From Colwellia sp. D2M02 (GTDB lineage: Bacteria > Pseudomonadota > Gammaproteobacteria > Enterobacterales > Alteromonadaceae), in the NCBI RefSeq assembly GCF_018860755.1, contig NZ_JAHKPW010000058.1, forward strand, positions 62,001 to 126,000: a stretch of DNA of 64,000 nt, read 5' to 3'. This document shows positions 1 to 9,167 of the stretch, piece by piece. How positions within the stretch are numbered: the stretch's first letter is position 1; the number at the start of each line of letters is the position of its first letter. The notes under the pieces are model-generated. The model was not told where the DNA came from. It did no database searches and worked only from the letters and a program-made list of their open reading frames with translations. Made by a program: the position numbers and the translations under genes.

Positions 1-854
1 CCGTAGATCGTATTGAAAAACTTTGTTCAACCCCATCTGGCGGTGTTACCGGTGTACCTAGTGGTTTTGCTGATTTAGATAAAATGACGGCAGGCCTACA
101 AAAATCAGACTTGATTATTGTAGCGGCACGTCCATCAATGGGTAAAACCACTTTTGCGATGAACTTGGCAGAACACGCTGCCATGACTCAAGATTACCCA
201 GCACTTATTTTCTCGTTAGAGATGCCGTCAGACCAAATCATGATGCGTATGTTGGCATCATTGGGTCGTATTGACCAAACTAAAATTCGTACCGGCCAGC
301 TCGATGATGAAGATTGGGCGCGTTTGTCGTCAACCATGGGCTTGTTAATTGAAAAGGGTAAAATGTATATTGATGACGCTGCAGGCTTAACGCCAACAGA
401 AGTTCGTTCTCGTGCGCGTCGTATTCATCGTGACCATGGAGGCATTAGCTTGATCATGATCGATTACTTACAACTGATGCGTGCACCACAATTTTCAGAT
501 AACCGTACCTTAGAAATTGCAGAAATCTCTCGTTCACTTAAAGCCCTAGCTAAAGAATTACAAGTGCCTGTTGTCGCACTTTCTCAGCTAAACCGTGGTT
601 TGGAGCAACGTTCAGATAAACGTCCAATTAACTCGGATTTACGTGAGTCGGGCTCAATAGAGCAAGATGCCGATTTAATCATGTTTATTTATCGTGATGA
701 GGTTTATCACGACGATTCAGAGTTTAAAGGTATGGCTGAAATAATTATTGGTAAACAACGTAATGGCCCAATAGGGCGAGTACCGTTAACCTTCCAAGGT
801 AAGTTTTCACGCTTTGATAACTACGCTGGTCCGCATGTGTTAGAAGAAGATTAA
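1..854 (+). CDS. dnaB: Replicative DNA helicase DnaB, C-terminal part (5' end outside window)
   Basis: The reading frame is open from base 3, so the gene starts before the window; 283 codons of the RecA-like motor domain are present. DnaB is the hexameric 5'-3' helicase that unwinds DNA at the replication fork. Visible marks are the Walker A motif ARPSMGKTT, the Walker B region LIMIDYLQLM, the LSQLNRGLE segment and the ESGSIEQDAD stretch near the C-terminus, which contribute to nucleotide hydrolysis and DNA-binding loops in this family. The N-terminal DnaG-interacting domain is not in view. The protein ends in an acidic tail (EED). Two stem-loops follow the stop. The next gene is convergent, so dnaB ends its transcription unit here. 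Confidence 0.97.
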   Translation, partial: VDRIEKLCSTPSGGVTGVPSGFADLDKMTAGLQKSDLIIVAARPSMGKTTFAMNLAEHAAMTQDYPALIFSLEMPSDQIMMRMLASLGRIDQTKIRTGQLDDEDWARLSSTMGLLIEKGKMYIDDAAGLTPTEVRSRARRIHRDHGGISLIMIDYLQLMRAPQFSDNRTLEIAEISRSLKALAKELQVPVVALSQLNRGLEQRSDKRPINSDLRESGSIEQDADLIMFIYRDEVYHDDSEFKGMAEIIIGKQRNGPIGRVPLTFQGKFSRFDNYAGPHVLEED

Positions 855-864
855 TGTTAACGCC

Positions 865-972
865 TTTAGCTCTATAGTGTCCTTTAAGCATATAGAGCTA
901 AATAATATTTTAAGGTAAGTTAAGAGCCGCGGTATAATAATTGTTAAGTGAGTACTGCTCTTAACTTTTTTG
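865..972 (+). terminator. Two stem-loops downstream of dnaB
   Basis: A perfect 12-bp stem (865-876 with 891-902) is followed by an 11-bp stem (917-927 with 957-967) and then TTTTT. The second has the form of a Rho-independent terminator with an unusually long loop of 29 nt. Both lie between dnaB and the convergent amidohydrolase gene. Confidence 0.6.
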
Positions 973-1011
973 CTTTTGAATGGTTTTATTACTTAATAGC
1001 TCGAGTTTACC

Positions 1012-2319
1012 TTATTCTGGTTGTTTAAATACCACACCTGACTTCATCACAAAACCCACGGTTAGTAGCGCTTTTATATCTTGTAATGGGCTCTCATTGG
1101 TAGCAATAATATCGGCAACTTTACCTACTTCTAGAGTTCCTAAATCGTTTGTTCGACCAATTAAATCAGCAGCATGAATTGTGGCTGACTTTAATACATC
1201 TTGAGGTGTCATGCCAGCATTGAACATTAACACCGCTTCTTTAGCATTAGAGCCATGACGAGATACGCCGCTATCGGTGCCGTAGGCTATTTTTACGCCC
1301 GACTTATAGGCACGTTTAAAGTTTTTGATCATATCGCCACCAACTCGAATTGCTTTGGCGCTAATCGCTGGCGACATAAACTCAGTGGTTTTCGCTAAAT
1401 TAACTACGGTATCACCAGCCATTAAGGTTGGAACTAAGTAAGCACCATGTTGTTTAAATAGTTTGATGCTTTCTTCGTTAGCGTAACTGCCGTGTTCGAT
1501 GCTATCAACACCTGCACGTAAAGCAGCATTGATACCCGCAGCAGCATGCGCATGGCTTGCCACTTTTCGTCCTAAAGCATGCGCTGCGTTTACCACTTCG
1601 GTTAACTCGTCATCAGCCATTTGTTGGCCTGTACCGGTATTTGTATCAGATAACACACCGCCAGTAGAAGTTATTTTGATAACATCAGCACCAAACTTTA
1701 TCGCACGTCGTGTCGCGCGGCGACAATCATAAGGGCCATCACAAACAGTTTTTGCGGTATGCATTTCTAATAAATCGGGGCTCATACCATCAACATCACC
1801 ATGACCACCAGTAACGGCAACACTACTGCCAGCGGCGATAATTCGTGGCCCTGGTAAATAGCCTTTTGCAATACCATCGCGTAATGCAAAGCTCTGCTCA
1901 GCGCTGCCACCGAGGTCTCTTACTGTGGTAAAGCCTGCCATCAAGGTTTTATTAGCAAAATAGGCGCTTTTAACTAGTCTGTCAGCGTCTGACATTCTTA
2001 GCTTTTCACTATCATTTTGAGGGCCAAGCTCTCCTTGTAAGTGCACGTGCATATCCATTAAACCAGGCATAACAAAGCTTTTCGATAAGTTAATTAATTG
2101 CGCGTCTTGTTCGAACAGACTCACGGCAATAAATCCTGCTTTAATATCGGTGATTATGCCATCTTTAATAACTAGGGTTTGTTTGGTAAGGGGGGACTTT
2201 CCTGGAACGGTTAATAGTTTACCAGCATGAATAACTTGTGTTTTTGCTACTAATTGAGTTGACATCAATATAGACAAAGTCAAACCAACAAGGGTATAAA
2301 TATTCGTTAATTTGTGCAT
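1012..2319 (-). CDS. Exported amidohydrolase (imidazolonepropionase/Xaa-Pro dipeptidase-like)
   Basis: A 435-residue metal-dependent hydrolase of the amidohydrolase superfamily with an N-terminal signal sequence (about residues 1-25, ending LVAKT), so it should act in the periplasm. The HxH metal-binding pair is at residues 91-93 (MDMHVHLQ) after the usual beta-strand MPG. Further ligand motifs follow: VIKITSTGG with a candidate bridging lysine, SHAHAAAG, IEHGSY and GTDSGV with the catalytic aspartate. The C-terminus returns to the small beta-sandwich domain (GTLEVGKVADIIA). Relatives are annotated as imidazolonepropionase-like or as Xaa-Pro/Xaa-Lys dipeptidases; the sequence alone does not fix the substrate, although a secreted member is more likely a peptidase or lactonase than a histidine-pathway enzyme. 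It is convergent with dnaB and stands alone. Confidence 0.85.
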   Translation of the reverse strand: MHKLTNIYTLVGLTLSILMSTQLVAKTQVIHAGKLLTVPGKSPLTKQTLVIKDGIITDIKAGFIAVSLFEQDAQLINLSKSFVMPGLMDMHVHLQGELGPQNDSEKLRMSDADRLVKSAYFANKTLMAGFTTVRDLGGSAEQSFALRDGIAKGYLPGPRIIAAGSSVAVTGGHGDVDGMSPDLLEMHTAKTVCDGPYDCRRATRRAIKFGADVIKITSTGGVLSDTNTGTGQQMADDELTEVVNAAHALGRKVASHAHAAAGINAALRAGVDSIEHGSYANEESIKLFKQHGAYLVPTLMAGDTVVNLAKTTEFMSPAISAKAIRVGGDMIKNFKRAYKSGVKIAYGTDSGVSRHGSNAKEAVLMFNAGMTPQDVLKSATIHAADLIGRTNDLGTLEVGKVADIIATNESPLQDIKALLTVGFVMKSGVVFKQPE

Positions 2320-2811
2320 TTTATCGGTGCTCAGATGTTAATTGGTTATTCACCCTAACAAGTTTGTCGAACAAGTGGTATAAAAAATCGGCGAATGATA
2401 GGAGGTTCTCACTACGATACGCCTAATAAAAAGCCAGTTATTTGTTAGTTATTTGGGGGGAAGTAGTGAAGTACATTATTTTTATTCATGCGTTAATAAA
2501 ATTATTATCGGTATTATTTGATGAATTCACTATTGAGGGTAGTGCTAAACTCTAAACTTGAGTCAAAAGCCACATCAACCCAAAAGTCACTATTGAGTAC
2601 GCATAGTTATACCACCAACACCGCTGTTTCTTAAAGTCGCAGATAGTAAAGAGTTTGCCAAACTGAAAGTATACAGTTGGCTGTACAAGGTTTTTTCATC
2701 GCAACATATTGTTTATTAAATTAATATTTCTAAGGGCTGTTGTTTATTTTATTCTTCGTGGTAATATTATTGCGTTAGGGATGAACATATCAAATATATA
2801 AGGATATAAAT
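2320..2811. other. Intergenic region without a recognisable gene
   Basis: This AT-rich gap of about 490 bases separates divergently transcribed genes. It contains two copies of CACTATTGAG (near 2527 and 2588) and an imperfect inverted repeat GTATACAG/CTGTAC near 2670. A 37-codon open frame beginning at 2521 has no ribosome-binding site or recognisable product. An AAGGATATAA ribosome-binding region precedes the next gene. Nothing else can be supported. Confidence 0.5.
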
Positions 2812-3393
2812 ATGTTAAAAATTAAAAAATTTGCTTTAGCTGCTGCTTTGGTATCAGCTTCTTCAATCACACAAGCAACTGTATTTGATGGAGCAACGCA
2901 CTGCTCTGAAGATGTAGCTCATAAGTCACAAGCCATTAATAACCTAATTGCGTCAATAGGGGATCTTCCAGCACTAAAAAAAGTTGCTCTTGAAAAAACG
3001 GGCACTACACAAAATGGATATTTTGTATTCGACCCTCAATTTTCTCGCTCTGACCGTTACTTTAACTGTAGCGTTCCTTTAAATGACACTATTGGTCATT
3101 TTGAACTTACTATTCATGGTATTACTGAAGGTTTAAGTGGCACAAATGCTAACTGTCTAATTTCACGTGTTCGTAAAGTGAGTGATGGCGGGCGAGATAA
3201 GTGGTTTAAATTTGGTACAGGGAAGGGCTTTGGTTGGGATGATATTTCTGACAGTAATAACCCTTCAAAGCAGTTTGTATCATATGCAACAACTCTCAAT
3301 AATAATTTTGAAAGTGATGCTATTCTAACATTTAAATGCCGTAGCACATGGAAATCTGGCTCTATTTCTGTTGGTCAAATAGAAATTAAATAA
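2812..3393 (+). CDS. Secreted protein of unknown function
   Basis: A 193-residue protein with a clear signal peptide: a lysine-rich start, an alanine-rich core and a likely cleavage after SITQA. I do not recognise the mature domain. It has four cysteines (in THCSED, YFNCSV, NANCLI and FKCRST), which could form two disulfides in the periplasm or outside the cell, and a glycine/aromatic patch around residues 135-145 (GTGKGFGWDD). The start is supported by the ribosome-binding sequence AAGGATATAA just upstream. It lies between the amidohydrolase, which is divergent, and the first sulfatase, which is codirectional but 335 bases away, so a shared transcript is doubtful. No function is assigned. 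Confidence 0.7.
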   Translation: MLKIKKFALAAALVSASSITQATVFDGATHCSEDVAHKSQAINNLIASIGDLPALKKVALEKTGTTQNGYFVFDPQFSRSDRYFNCSVPLNDTIGHFELTIHGITEGLSGTNANCLISRVRKVSDGGRDKWFKFGTGKGFGWDDISDSNNPSKQFVSYATTLNNNFESDAILTFKCRSTWKSGSISVGQIEIK

Positions 3394-3728
3394 TTAAATT
3401 AAAACACGTCCCTAACAAGAAGGTTTAGTGCAACCTAAGCCTTCATCATATCTAATATGCTGATTTAATTATTGAGCGTTACCATTTATTAAAGCGCTTA
3501 AAAAACCTTTTAACCTGTTAGTCACTATTATGTTTTTTATAATTCTACTGAATCGTACGTATTAGAATAAGACTAATATGTACCAGGTAACATCTTTAAG
3601 CTATTTTAGTATTGCTGCACCTATTGATATGTATTGCGTAATATACTCTTTCCTTGCTACTTTAGTTAATGGTGCTTAAATGAAGTTGTTTAAGCCAACT
3701 CATAAGTTAACAATATAAGGGATTAGCA
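3394..3728. other. Upstream region of the first sulfatase
   Basis: This gap of 335 bases contains a stem-loop of GAAGG..TAG with CTA..CCTTC soon after the secreted-protein gene (about 3417-3447) and an imperfect inverted repeat ATGTACCAGGTAACAT at 3578-3593, about 136 bases before the sulfatase start. I see no convincing promoter hexamers and no gene longer than about 33 codons. Confidence 0.45.
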
Positions 3729-5225
3729 ATGAAAAAAATACTTTCTGCAGTACTACTCGCTACTGCAAGTATAGGTACATATGCAGCGGATAAACCCAAT
3801 ATTCTTGCGATCATGGTTGATGATGTTGCCGCTATTTCGCTAAGTGCATATTCACACGGCATGACCTATCCAACGCCGAATATAGATCGTATCGCTAATG
3901 AGGGAGCTTTATTCACAGACCATTACGGGCAACCTAGTTGTACCGCAGGACGTGCTGCATTTTTAATGGGCCAACTACCAGTGCGAACAGGCTTAACCAC
4001 TGTTGGCCAACCAGGTAACCCATTAGGCATTAAATCGGCAGATCCAACCTTAGCAGAGTTCTTAAAAGATAAAGGCTATATGACGGGGCAATTTGGTAAA
4101 AACCATTTGGGTGACCTAGATGAACATTTACCAACTAGGCATGGTTTTGATGAGTTTTACGGTAACCTGTACCATTTAAATGTTTCAGAAGAGCCTGAGC
4201 AGGCTGATTACCCAAAAAGTTCTGAATTTCAGAAGAAATTTGGTCCACGTGGTGTTATTGAGTCTTATGCTGACGGTAAAGTGTCTGATACCGGACCATT
4301 AACTAAAAAGCGTATGGAAACCTTCGATGAAGAAATATTAGCGCGCTCTGTAGACTTTATGGAACGTGCAGTAAAACAGAAAAAACCTTTCTTTATCTGG
4401 CATGCCACTAGTCGTATGCATGTTTATATTCACCTTAAAGAAGAAAGTCGTAATTTAGCGTCAGGTATTTCTTCAGAAGAAGATTTATTTGGTAGCGGTT
4501 TACTTGAGCATGATGGCCATGTTGGCGTATTACTTGACAAGTTAGACGAGCTTAAAATAGCGGATAACACGATTGTTATTTACACCACCGATAATGGTCC
4601 AGAGCAAAGTAGCTGGCCAGACTCGGGAACTACAGAGTTCTTTGGCGAGAAAATGACTACATGGGAAGGTGGCGTACGTGTACCTTTCTTAGTCCGCTGG
4701 CCTGATAAAATACCTAAGGGCTTAAAGCTTAATGGTATTTCATCGCATGAAGATGTATTCCCTACTATTGCTGCTGCAGTTGGTGAGCCTAAACTTCGTG
4801 AAAAAATGAAAAAGTCACATAAAGTGTATATTGACGGTGAAAATAATCTTGATTATTGGTTAGGTAAGTCTGATAAGTCAGCACGTGATACACTCTTTTA
4901 CTATTATGAATCGCAGCTAACAGCGGTTCGTTATGGTCCATGGAAAATGCACTTTGCTACTAAGCCCAGCGGTAAATATTATGGAGATTTAGTCGTGCAT
5001 AGCACTCCTAAGTTATTCAATTTACGTAAAGACCCACTAGAGAGTTATGATGGTGTTACTGGATTTCATCAAATTATGCGTAAGAGCTGGTTAATGCAGC
5101 CAATTATTGCCAAGCTAACTGAGCATGTAAAAACTTTTGCTAAATTCCCACCTCGCCAAGAGTCCGCTTCATTAAATATTAATGAAGCGATTAAAAAGGC
5201 ACAAAAAGCTAGTTCTAGTAGGTAG
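3729..5225 (+). CDS. Exported arylsulfatase-family sulfatase (copy 1)
   Basis: A 498-residue type I sulfatase with a signal peptide (residues 1-20, ending TYAA). It would hydrolyse sulfate esters, probably on algal polysaccharides or other sulfated organics, in the periplasm. The catalytic formylglycine site is C71-T-A-G-R75, the CxAxR variant of CxPxR. Other family marks are the calcium ligand pair DD at 31-32, FGKNHLGD (K124, H126), TTDNG and TTWEGGVRVP. It is clearly paralogous to the sulfatase at 14092, but the usual DDxG after the metal aspartates reads DDVA here. No formylglycine-generating enzyme or radical-SAM maturase is in the window, so maturation must depend on a gene elsewhere. 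A ribosome-binding site (TAAGGGATTAGC) precedes the ATG and a strong terminator follows. The exact substrate is unknown. Confidence 0.9.
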   Translation: MKKILSAVLLATASIGTYAADKPNILAIMVDDVAAISLSAYSHGMTYPTPNIDRIANEGALFTDHYGQPSCTAGRAAFLMGQLPVRTGLTTVGQPGNPLGIKSADPTLAEFLKDKGYMTGQFGKNHLGDLDEHLPTRHGFDEFYGNLYHLNVSEEPEQADYPKSSEFQKKFGPRGVIESYADGKVSDTGPLTKKRMETFDEEILARSVDFMERAVKQKKPFFIWHATSRMHVYIHLKEESRNLASGISSEEDLFGSGLLEHDGHVGVLLDKLDELKIADNTIVIYTTDNGPEQSSWPDSGTTEFFGEKMTTWEGGVRVPFLVRWPDKIPKGLKLNGISSHEDVFPTIAAAVGEPKLREKMKKSHKVYIDGENNLDYWLGKSDKSARDTLFYYYESQLTAVRYGPWKMHFATKPSGKYYGDLVVHSTPKLFNLRKDPLESYDGVTGFHQIMRKSWLMQPIIAKLTEHVKTFAKFPPRQESASLNINEAIKKAQKASSSR

Positions 5226-5242
5226 TTTCTATAAGAACCGAT

Positions 5243-5279
5243 AAAAAGCCAGTTAGCCTTTAGGTTAACTGGCTTTTTC
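5243..5279 (+). terminator. Rho-independent terminator after sulfatase 1
   Basis: A 13-bp stem, AAAAAGCCAGTTA (5243-5255) with TAACTGGCTTTTT (5266-5278), encloses a short loop that can itself pair (CC/GG). With a T-run on both strands it could serve the sulfatase. Confidence 0.85.
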
Positions 5280-5396
5280 AATTAAAGCGATCAAACTCAT
5301 TAGTTTTACTTAAGCGTTAAAGAAGTATTAGCGCGAGATTTAATTAAACCAATTAAAAGATAATAGACTTACCTCAAGCGGTTAATACCTGAGTTT

Positions 5397-6593
5397 TTAG
5401 GGGTTTAATGGCGTTAGTTGCTCGGTATCTGCTTTTTGGCTATGTTTAATTGTTTGTCTAAAATTAGCTAATTCACGCTGGAAGTTTTTGGGTACGCTGG
5501 CATTATTATAAAGTGCTTGCTCAAAAGAAATAACTATTGCTTGGTGTGTTTGCAGCAACAGTGGTTGTTTGTTTATTTCATCTTTGAAAAAGCCGTACCA
5601 GTTTATATAACAGTGATAATAGCTTTTAATATCGCTATTAGCGCTAGCTTTTAATTGCTTATAGTGCGCGTACTCTGTTTGTTGATAACGCTGCCAAAGC
5701 TGTTTAATTAACTTGAGTAAATAAAACAGCGCAATTAAGGCAATTACTCCGCCAATTATTAGCCAAATTATTGTTTTAGCTTTCATTGCTGGTGGCTTCA
5801 CCGTTAAAGTTTGACCTTTAATTGCTACCGTTTGAATAGTATCGGTGCTTGGCTGGTAGTACTCAATATTAATAGCGCTAAGGGAAAACTGGCCATCTTG
5901 TTTGATCAGAATATCTTGTTGTTCAACTCTGCTACCTAAAAGCTCAGAAGTACGGTCGTTTAAAATATCTGCTGTTTGCGCTGTCGTAGGGTACGCTTGT
6001 GCTTGGTCAGTGTTTGTTGCTGTTAGTAGTTGCGGAATAAATAACGCTGAGCTGTTTTCTATTTCAGCAGTAATTTTCCGTTTTATACTTTGTCCTGTTA
6101 TGAGTTTTTCAGGTTGTTTTAGCTGCTCAGTTAAGTTGATGTTTTCAGCAATAATGACAGGGTTTAATGCACGTGCTTTTTCTGGAATAGTCGCGTTAAA
6201 AATCACAGTTTCAGGTGTGATTTTACGGTTTATAGGTTGGCTATCTTCGCTCATAAAGTGAATGTTAAGGGTTGGTAGTTGCAACTCAAACTTACCTTGC
6301 GCCATCGCAATCACGGGATACTCTTTAATAACTCCTGTCCATGTTGAGCTTCCAATACGCTCAGAAGTTGGGTAGGTACTTTTATTACCTTTAATATTGA
6401 TGATATTTATCGCTTCAACTTCATCAAAATATAAGGGTTTAGAGAACCAGGTAGGTACTAGCACTTTTACTTTTATGGTAGTCACTTGGCCAACTAGTGG
6501 CTGTTGCTCACTTAGGGTAACGGTTATTTTGGGCTCTTGTGCATTAACCACACCACAGAAAAAACTAATAAATATCACAAATAGATAACGCAT
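5397..6593 (-). CDS. BatD-like exported membrane-anchored protein
   Basis: The 398-residue product of the last gene of the cytochrome-MoxR-Bat operon. A signal peptide (residues 1-18, ending VVNA) is followed by beta-rich repeats in which partner-binding phrases such as PLVGQVTTIKVKV recur, then one transmembrane helix (about residues 276-293, IIWLIIGGVIALIALFYLL) and a cytoplasmic helical tail. This matches the BatD (oxygen tolerance) architecture, in which the protein is thought to work with the VWA proteins BatA and BatB at the inner membrane. Its ATG overlaps the stop of the upstream gene in the sequence TAATG, indicating translational coupling. The biochemical role of Bat proteins remains poorly defined, so only the family and context are secure. 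Confidence 0.8.
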   Translation of the reverse strand: MRYLFVIFISFFCGVVNAQEPKITVTLSEQQPLVGQVTTIKVKVLVPTWFSKPLYFDEVEAINIINIKGNKSTYPTSERIGSSTWTGVIKEYPVIAMAQGKFELQLPTLNIHFMSEDSQPINRKITPETVIFNATIPEKARALNPVIIAENINLTEQLKQPEKLITGQSIKRKITAEIENSSALFIPQLLTATNTDQAQAYPTTAQTADILNDRTSELLGSRVEQQDILIKQDGQFSLSAINIEYYQPSTDTIQTVAIKGQTLTVKPPAMKAKTIIWLIIGGVIALIALFYLLKLIKQLWQRYQQTEYAHYKQLKASANSDIKSYYHCYINWYGFFKDEINKQPLLLQTHQAIVISFEQALYNNASVPKNFQRELANFRQTIKHSQKADTEQLTPLNP

Positions 6594-8191
6594 TATTTTC
6601 TTCCTTGGTTATTGGCTTCAGTAGCAAATTTATTTTTCAAAAAATCGCCCATTTGCGAGTCGACGCTGCGCATCCATTGCTCTTTTGCATCAGTTGATAA
6701 TGTGTCTGCCACTTGATAATCCTGTGACTCGCCATTTTGCTTATCGCTGATTTCGTTACCATCTACCTCAGTAGTAATACTTTGCTCAGCATCGACACCA
6801 CCTGCTTGCGCGATTACCGCAGCATATGCATATTGCGCTATGGCTAAGTTACGCTGAGCATTTTGATGATCAGGTTGTTGCTTTAGTACCTGTTTAAAGC
6901 CGGCGATGGCTGCTTCAAATTCTTGTGCTTTTAAAAGAGCTGTAGCGCGGTTATAAAAGCCATCTATGGTGCTTAGCGAGCCATAAATTTTAGCGGCTTC
7001 AATATAACGACCCGACTCAAAAAGTGTTTTAGCTTGCCATTGAGGGTCTGAAAATAAAGTAGTCGCGCGTGCGTAATCTAAGTTTTTATAGGCCATCATG
7101 CCTTGTTGGTCGCGAGTGAAAAACCAATCAGCGGCAGATGCATCACTATTTGGGCTATAAGACAACATCATACTAAATGTAGATAAAACAATTAAATTAA
7201 CAGGTTGCGCTGCTTTTCTGGTCGAAATAGATGTCCAACCTTTTCTAAACCATAGTGCGCTAAGTAATAATACTGGCCAAGTAAAGTACCACGCCATATC
7301 TTGATATGGTTGAGTATTGTTTTCATCAAGCTTTTGTTGATAACGTTGTTGCGCTAGCTCATCAATCGCGACAATATCTTGCATGCCTAAACTAACTTCT
7401 TGCGCTGTGGCTGTTTGTAGTGACGATAAAGTCGTGCTATTTGGTTTAATGATCAATGTTTGGCCTTGCTGATCTGAAAATAGCTGATTATTTTCATCGG
7501 TAATCGTACCGCCTTCTGGGGTTGAAAATTGCCACCAAATAAAAGGTTGCTGCATTTTATTCAGCGCGGCTACTTGCGCCTGACTAATATCGTCGGCAAT
7601 AACCACAATACTCGCGTAAGGTTGTTTTTCGACTAGCTCTTGCGCTTGTTTTATCGCCGCTGAAAGGTTATCGGTGGCAATAGCGTGACTACCGGGCATA
7701 ATTTCTGGCGTTAACGCCGCTAAAAACGGCTGAAATACTTGGCTGTCTTCTGTAAAGGGCAATACGTTATGGCTTGAACTGGCGTATGCAAATATCGCGG
7801 TTTTTGCACCTGCTCGATAGTTAAATAAATCAGTGAGCTTTTGTTTTGCTCTAATTAAGCGAGTCGGTGCAATATCATTGGCCTGCATACTTTGCGTTAC
7901 TTTGAGTAGTACGATGAGCGGTGCTTTATCGTCTTTATTATCGACTTGTTTATACCAAGCGGGACCTGCGGCAGCAATCACCAATAACACCGCAGTGGCT
8001 AGGGTAAAGTCAATGGGCTTTATTTTATCAAATAAGCTTTGTTTGGGAGTTAGTGCTTGTGCAAGGTGATTGGCAATAGCATCTGTACGCTGTTGTTTTT
8101 CGGTTTGTTGTTTGCGAATTAAATAGCATAGTCCAACCACAACAATCAGGAATAATAAAACCCAAGGTCTTAAAAAGTGAAAATCAAGCAT
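6593..8191 (-). CDS. BatB/BatC-like protein: VWA domain fused to TPR repeats
   Basis: A 532-residue inner-membrane protein. An N-terminal membrane helix (about 9-25) and a second one near 57-75 are followed by a von Willebrand A domain (about 85-285), another membrane segment near 305-320, and a TPR region (about 360-470) before a charged tail. BatB and BatC are separate genes in Bacteroides; here they are fused, as in many gammaproteobacteria. The metal site that should read DxSxS is degenerate: the equivalent segment is LLKVTQSMQANDIAP, with lysine in place of the first aspartate. The domain may therefore not bind Mg in the usual way. The gene overlaps batA by eight bases upstream and shares TAATG with the downstream gene, so it is an internal member of the operon. 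Confidence 0.82.
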   Translation of the reverse strand: MLDFHFLRPWVLLFLIVVVGLCYLIRKQQTEKQQRTDAIANHLAQALTPKQSLFDKIKPIDFTLATAVLLVIAAAGPAWYKQVDNKDDKAPLIVLLKVTQSMQANDIAPTRLIRAKQKLTDLFNYRAGAKTAIFAYASSSHNVLPFTEDSQVFQPFLAALTPEIMPGSHAIATDNLSAAIKQAQELVEKQPYASIVVIADDISQAQVAALNKMQQPFIWWQFSTPEGGTITDENNQLFSDQQGQTLIIKPNSTTLSSLQTATAQEVSLGMQDIVAIDELAQQRYQQKLDENNTQPYQDMAWYFTWPVLLLSALWFRKGWTSISTRKAAQPVNLIVLSTFSMMLSYSPNSDASAADWFFTRDQQGMMAYKNLDYARATTLFSDPQWQAKTLFESGRYIEAAKIYGSLSTIDGFYNRATALLKAQEFEAAIAGFKQVLKQQPDHQNAQRNLAIAQYAYAAVIAQAGGVDAEQSITTEVDGNEISDKQNGESQDYQVADTLSTDAKEQWMRSVDSQMGDFLKNKFATEANNQGRK

Positions 8192-9167
8192 TGCTTTGCT
8201 CCCTATGCGTAAGTACTTGTACTAATAAAATAAGTACCAAGCAGCTTAGCGCGATAAGTAGTGGAAAATGCACTAAACTGGTTTCTTTACGGGTTTCTGT
8301 GTGTGGTGTTTCAACCGCGGCTATTTGGTCAATTTGTTGATATATGTTGGTTAGCGCTTGGCTATTTTGTGCTTGATAAAATTCACCGTCAGCAGTGCTA
8401 GCTATTTTTTTCAAAGTAGAAAAATCAACACGATACTGTCCTTCGCCGTGCTCATCACCAATGCCAATGGTAAAAATACGTAAGTTAGACTGTTTTGCGA
8501 TTTGAGCAGCATTAAGTGGTGACATTCTTGAGCCGGTATCGGCACCGTCGGTTAATAAAATTAAAATTTTGTCATCAACCTTTGATGCTTCAAAGGTTTT
8601 TAAAGCTAAGCCGATAGCATCGCCAATCGCGGTATGCGGGCCAGCCATTGCTACTTGTGTTTCATTAAGCAATTGCTCAGCGCTTGTTAAGTCTTGGGTA
8701 AAAGGTACTTGTAGATAGGCTTGCGTACCAAAAACAATTAAGCCAATTCTATCGTCTTTACGATCGCTAATATATTGACTAACAACCTGCTTAACGCCCT
8801 GTAAACGCTGAATAGTTTCACCATTGTCAGTTGGGAAGTCAGGTTCACCCATTGAGCCTGATAAGTCGATAGCCAACATAATATCGCGACTGATAGTGCT
8901 ACTTTTTATCGTAGCGCCAAGCTGCATCGGCTGTGCAAGCGCAGTCACGAGTGATATCCAAATAATGCCGGCAAAAAGCCAAGTCAGTAATGATTTTTGA
9001 TTAACCTTGGCACCTTGACTGGCTTTTGCGCCAATAGCATCAGCCGCGAGCGCAAAGAAAGGAATGCGAATAGCTAAGGATTTTTGTTTAAAGGTTGGTA
9101 ACAACCAAACTAAAATAATCGGTAGTAATAATAGCGAAAATACCCACAAGTGCTTAAAGATGATCAT
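8184..9167 (-). CDS. BatA-like VWA domain membrane protein
   Basis: A 327-residue inner-membrane protein with a von Willebrand A domain. There are membrane helices near the N-terminus (IIFKHLWVFSLLLLPIILVW), around residue 60, and at the C-terminus (FPLLIALSCLVLILLVQVL). The VWA domain has an intact MIDAS: LAIDLSGSMGEP, then TAIGDAIG and LLTDGADTG. That is the BatA/aerotolerance family pattern, associated with MoxR ATPases. I place the start at 9167, where ATGA overlaps the stop of the DUF4381 gene; a longer frame to 9194 has no support and would extend the overlap. Its intact MIDAS contrasts with the degenerate site in the neighbouring BatB-like protein, so this is probably the metal-binding partner of the pair. 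Confidence 0.85.
   Translation of the reverse strand: MIIFKHLWVFSLLLLPIILVWLLPTFKQKSLAIRIPFFALAADAIGAKASQGAKVNQKSLLTWLFAGIIWISLVTALAQPMQLGATIKSSTISRDIMLAIDLSGSMGEPDFPTDNGETIQRLQGVKQVVSQYISDRKDDRIGLIVFGTQAYLQVPFTQDLTSAEQLLNETQVAMAGPHTAIGDAIGLALKTFEASKVDDKILILLTDGADTGSRMSPLNAAQIAKQSNLRIFTIGIGDEHGEGQYRVDFSTLKKIASTADGEFYQAQNSQALTNIYQQIDQIAAVETPHTETRKETSLVHFPLLIALSCLVLILLVQVLTHREQSNA

Noticed and set aside
2521-2634. A 37-codon plus-strand frame in the gap after the amidohydrolase
   Set aside because: It has no ribosome-binding site, no recognisable domain and arises in AT-rich sequence containing a short direct repeat; chance is sufficient.
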